Assembly (NCBI GenBank): GCA_959598545.1
Contig: CAUGFC010000044.1
Location: forward strand, 1 to 13,467
Origin: an uncultured Olsenella sp.
Lineage (GTDB): Bacteria > Actinomycetota > Coriobacteriia > Coriobacteriales > Atopobiaceae
Reading direction: 5' to 3'
Length of the DNA stretch: 13,467 bases
The first letter of the stretch is position 1. Every line of letters starts with the position of its first letter. The position numbers were made by a program, and so were the translations under genes. This document shows positions 12,845-13,467 of the stretch, one piece after another. Below the pieces are notes generated by a model, which ran no database searches, was not told the DNA's origin, and saw only the letters and a program-made list of their open reading frames with translations.

Positions 12845-12870
12845 CCTGCAATTACCCCCCAAACGTAAGC
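12845..12870 (-). repeat. 26-nt repeat, copy 4 (inverted, diverged)
   Basis: Its reverse complement starts GCTTACGTTTGGGGGG and keeps TTGCA near the end, with a one-base gap relative to copies 1 and 2. The weakest of the four copies. Confidence 0.45.
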
Positions 12871-12911
12871 GCCCGACGCTGAGGCGATGCGCGCCCGCCC
12901 CGGCGGCGGGG

Positions 12912-12917
12912 TATACT
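12912..12917 (+). promoter_or_regulatory. Probable -10 box of nadK
   Basis: TATACT, again as GGGTATACT, lies 32 nt before the GTG start. No -35 hexamer at the expected distance is recognisable. Confidence 0.5.
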
Positions 12918-12949
12918 GAGCACGGAACCCGAGAGAAAGGCCGGCACCC

Positions 12950-13467
12950 GTGAAGGTCCTCATCGTCCCCAACTACGCCCGCGAGGACGCCGTCGAGAGC
13001 GCGCGTCGCCTGGAGGGCTGGCTCGACGGCGAGGGCGTCGAGGTCGCCTGGGCCCGCGACAAGAAGCTCTTCCCCGATGCCCGCGAGACCGCCGACGACT
13101 GCGACCTCGTGGTCTCGCTCGGCGGCGACGGCACCCTCCTGCGCGCCGCCCGTATCGTGGGCTACGCCGGCGTGCCCGTCCTCGGCATCTCCTACGGCCA
13201 CCTGGGCTTCCTCACCGCCGCCGGCCCCGAGGACCTGCTCGAGACCGTGCGCGACGCCCTGGCGGGCGAGCTGCACGTCTCCCGCCGCGCCACGCTCGAC
13301 GTGGAGTGCGAGTTCGCCTGCGAGGACGGGTCGACCTGCGTCACGCACAGCTTCGCCCTGAACGACTTCGCGCTCTCCCGCGGCGGCGCCGGCGACATGG
13401 TCGAGTTCGACGTCTCCGTCTCCGGCAAGCACATCGACCGCCTGCGCGGCGACGGCTTCGTGGTCTC
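12950..13467 (+). CDS. nadK: NAD kinase, N-terminal part (3' end outside window)
   Basis: ATP-NAD kinase that makes NADP+ in the cytoplasm. 172 residues are visible and the frame runs out of the window. Seen: MKVLIVPNYARED at the N-terminus, VVSLGGDGTLLRAARIVG (54-71) with the GGDG motif (Gly58-Gly61, Asp60 catalytic), GVPVLGISYGHLGFLTAA (74-91), FALNDFALSRG (135-145, the NE/D-type motif of the family) and LRGDGFVV at the edge, which normally leads to the STPTGSTAY motif. The loop GISYGHLGFLT has Ser where most NAD kinases have Asn. The start is GTG at 12950, with GAGAAAGG 9 nt upstream. The 315-nt structured spacer and its own -10 box suggest a separate unit from tlyA. Confidence 0.93.
   Translation, partial: MKVLIVPNYAREDAVESARRLEGWLDGEGVEVAWARDKKLFPDARETADDCDLVVSLGGDGTLLRAARIVGYAGVPVLGISYGHLGFLTAAGPEDLLETVRDALAGELHVSRRATLDVECEFACEDGSTCVTHSFALNDFALSRGGAGDMVEFDVSVSGKHIDRLRGDGFVV

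Larger units (their letters stand above)
12635..12911. other. Gene-free spacer with a nested inverted array of four ~26-nt repeats
   Basis: The 315 nt between tlyA and nadK hold no gene I can support; open frames through it mainly translate the repeats. Two direct copies of CTTAGGGTTTGGGGGT-y-GTTGCACCC (12645-12670, 12687-12712) differ at one base. Two inverted, more diverged copies are at 12801-12828 and 12845-12870. Between the two pairs lie TTCTCGCC (12741-12748) and GGCGAGAA (12772-12779). The whole is a dyad of about 226 bp centred near 12759. The spacer ends in the nadK promoter. Confidence 0.7.

Noticed and set aside
12645..12870. CRISPR array
   Set aside because: Only two good copies, inverted partners, spacers of 16-17 nt and no cas genes.
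12660..12953. 97-residue + frame in the tlyA-nadK spacer
   Set aside because: It translates the nucleotide repeats (LHP...VWGSLHP), has no ribosome binding site and overlaps the nadK promoter.
11597..13432. 611-residue open frame on the - strand across xseB, tlyA and nadK
   Set aside because: Same GC-bias artefact; no domain motif, and opposite genes have complete catalytic signatures.
1..13467. tRNA or rRNA genes, IS elements or transposases
   Set aside because: No tRNA-like T-arm/anticodon pattern, no rRNA and no transposase frame were seen on either strand.

Overview
The window is a high-GC, gene-dense chromosomal segment in which every supported gene lies on the + strand. The gene set and order (alaS-ruvX-mltG-yqeG, then aroK with an AroB-like gene and an Xaa-Pro peptidase, then efp, then asp23-nusB-xseB-tlyA-nadK), strong G/C-ending codons, a K34-type EF-P and a mannose-family PTS point to an actinobacterium, most likely Coriobacteriia (Olsenella/Atopobium/Collinsella-like). 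The taxon is an inference from style and gene order, not from a search.

Layout. 1-3040: a compact housekeeping operon, comprising the 3' part of alaS, ruvX, mltG and a YqeG-type HAD phosphatase, with gaps of 3-11 nt. 3041-3273: a non-coding stretch holding two related palindromes in inverted orientation, then a probable promoter. 3274-6174: aroK, a degenerate 3-dehydroquinate-synthase-like gene overlapping it by 4 nt, and an M24 Xaa-Pro peptidase. 6175-6471: hairpin, AT-rich stretch, 18/20 dyad and a good promoter. 6472-9736: a complete mannose-family PTS (fused EIIAB, EIIC, EIID) and its DUF956 companion, with a strong terminator in front of the last gene. 9737-10042: no gene, a large imperfect dyad and the efp promoter. 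10043-10609: efp, followed by a strong terminator. 10761-12634: Asp23-family gene, nusB, xseB, tlyA in one unit. 12635-12949: no gene, a nested inverted array of four ~26-nt repeats, then the nadK promoter. 12950-13467: 5' part of nadK.

How the genes work together. Most are core functions: tRNA charging, Holliday-junction/rRNA processing (RuvX), peptidoglycan chain termination (MltG), shikimate pathway, polyproline translation (EF-P) and turnover of Xaa-Pro peptides, transcription antitermination (NusB), exonuclease VII, rRNA methylation and NADP synthesis. The PTS block is the accessory element: it takes up a hexose (mannose/glucose/fructosamine class cannot be told apart here) and sits between the peptidase and efp genes that are often adjacent in other Gram-positive bacteria.

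The most interesting material is (i) the AroB-like protein that has lost the NAD- and zinc-binding residues of the family while staying translationally coupled to aroK, and (ii) the non-coding DNA: at least three structured palindromic elements, and a recurring octamer TTCTCGCC/GGCGAGAA that appears as inverted pairs in three separate intergenic regions, with looser variants in two more.
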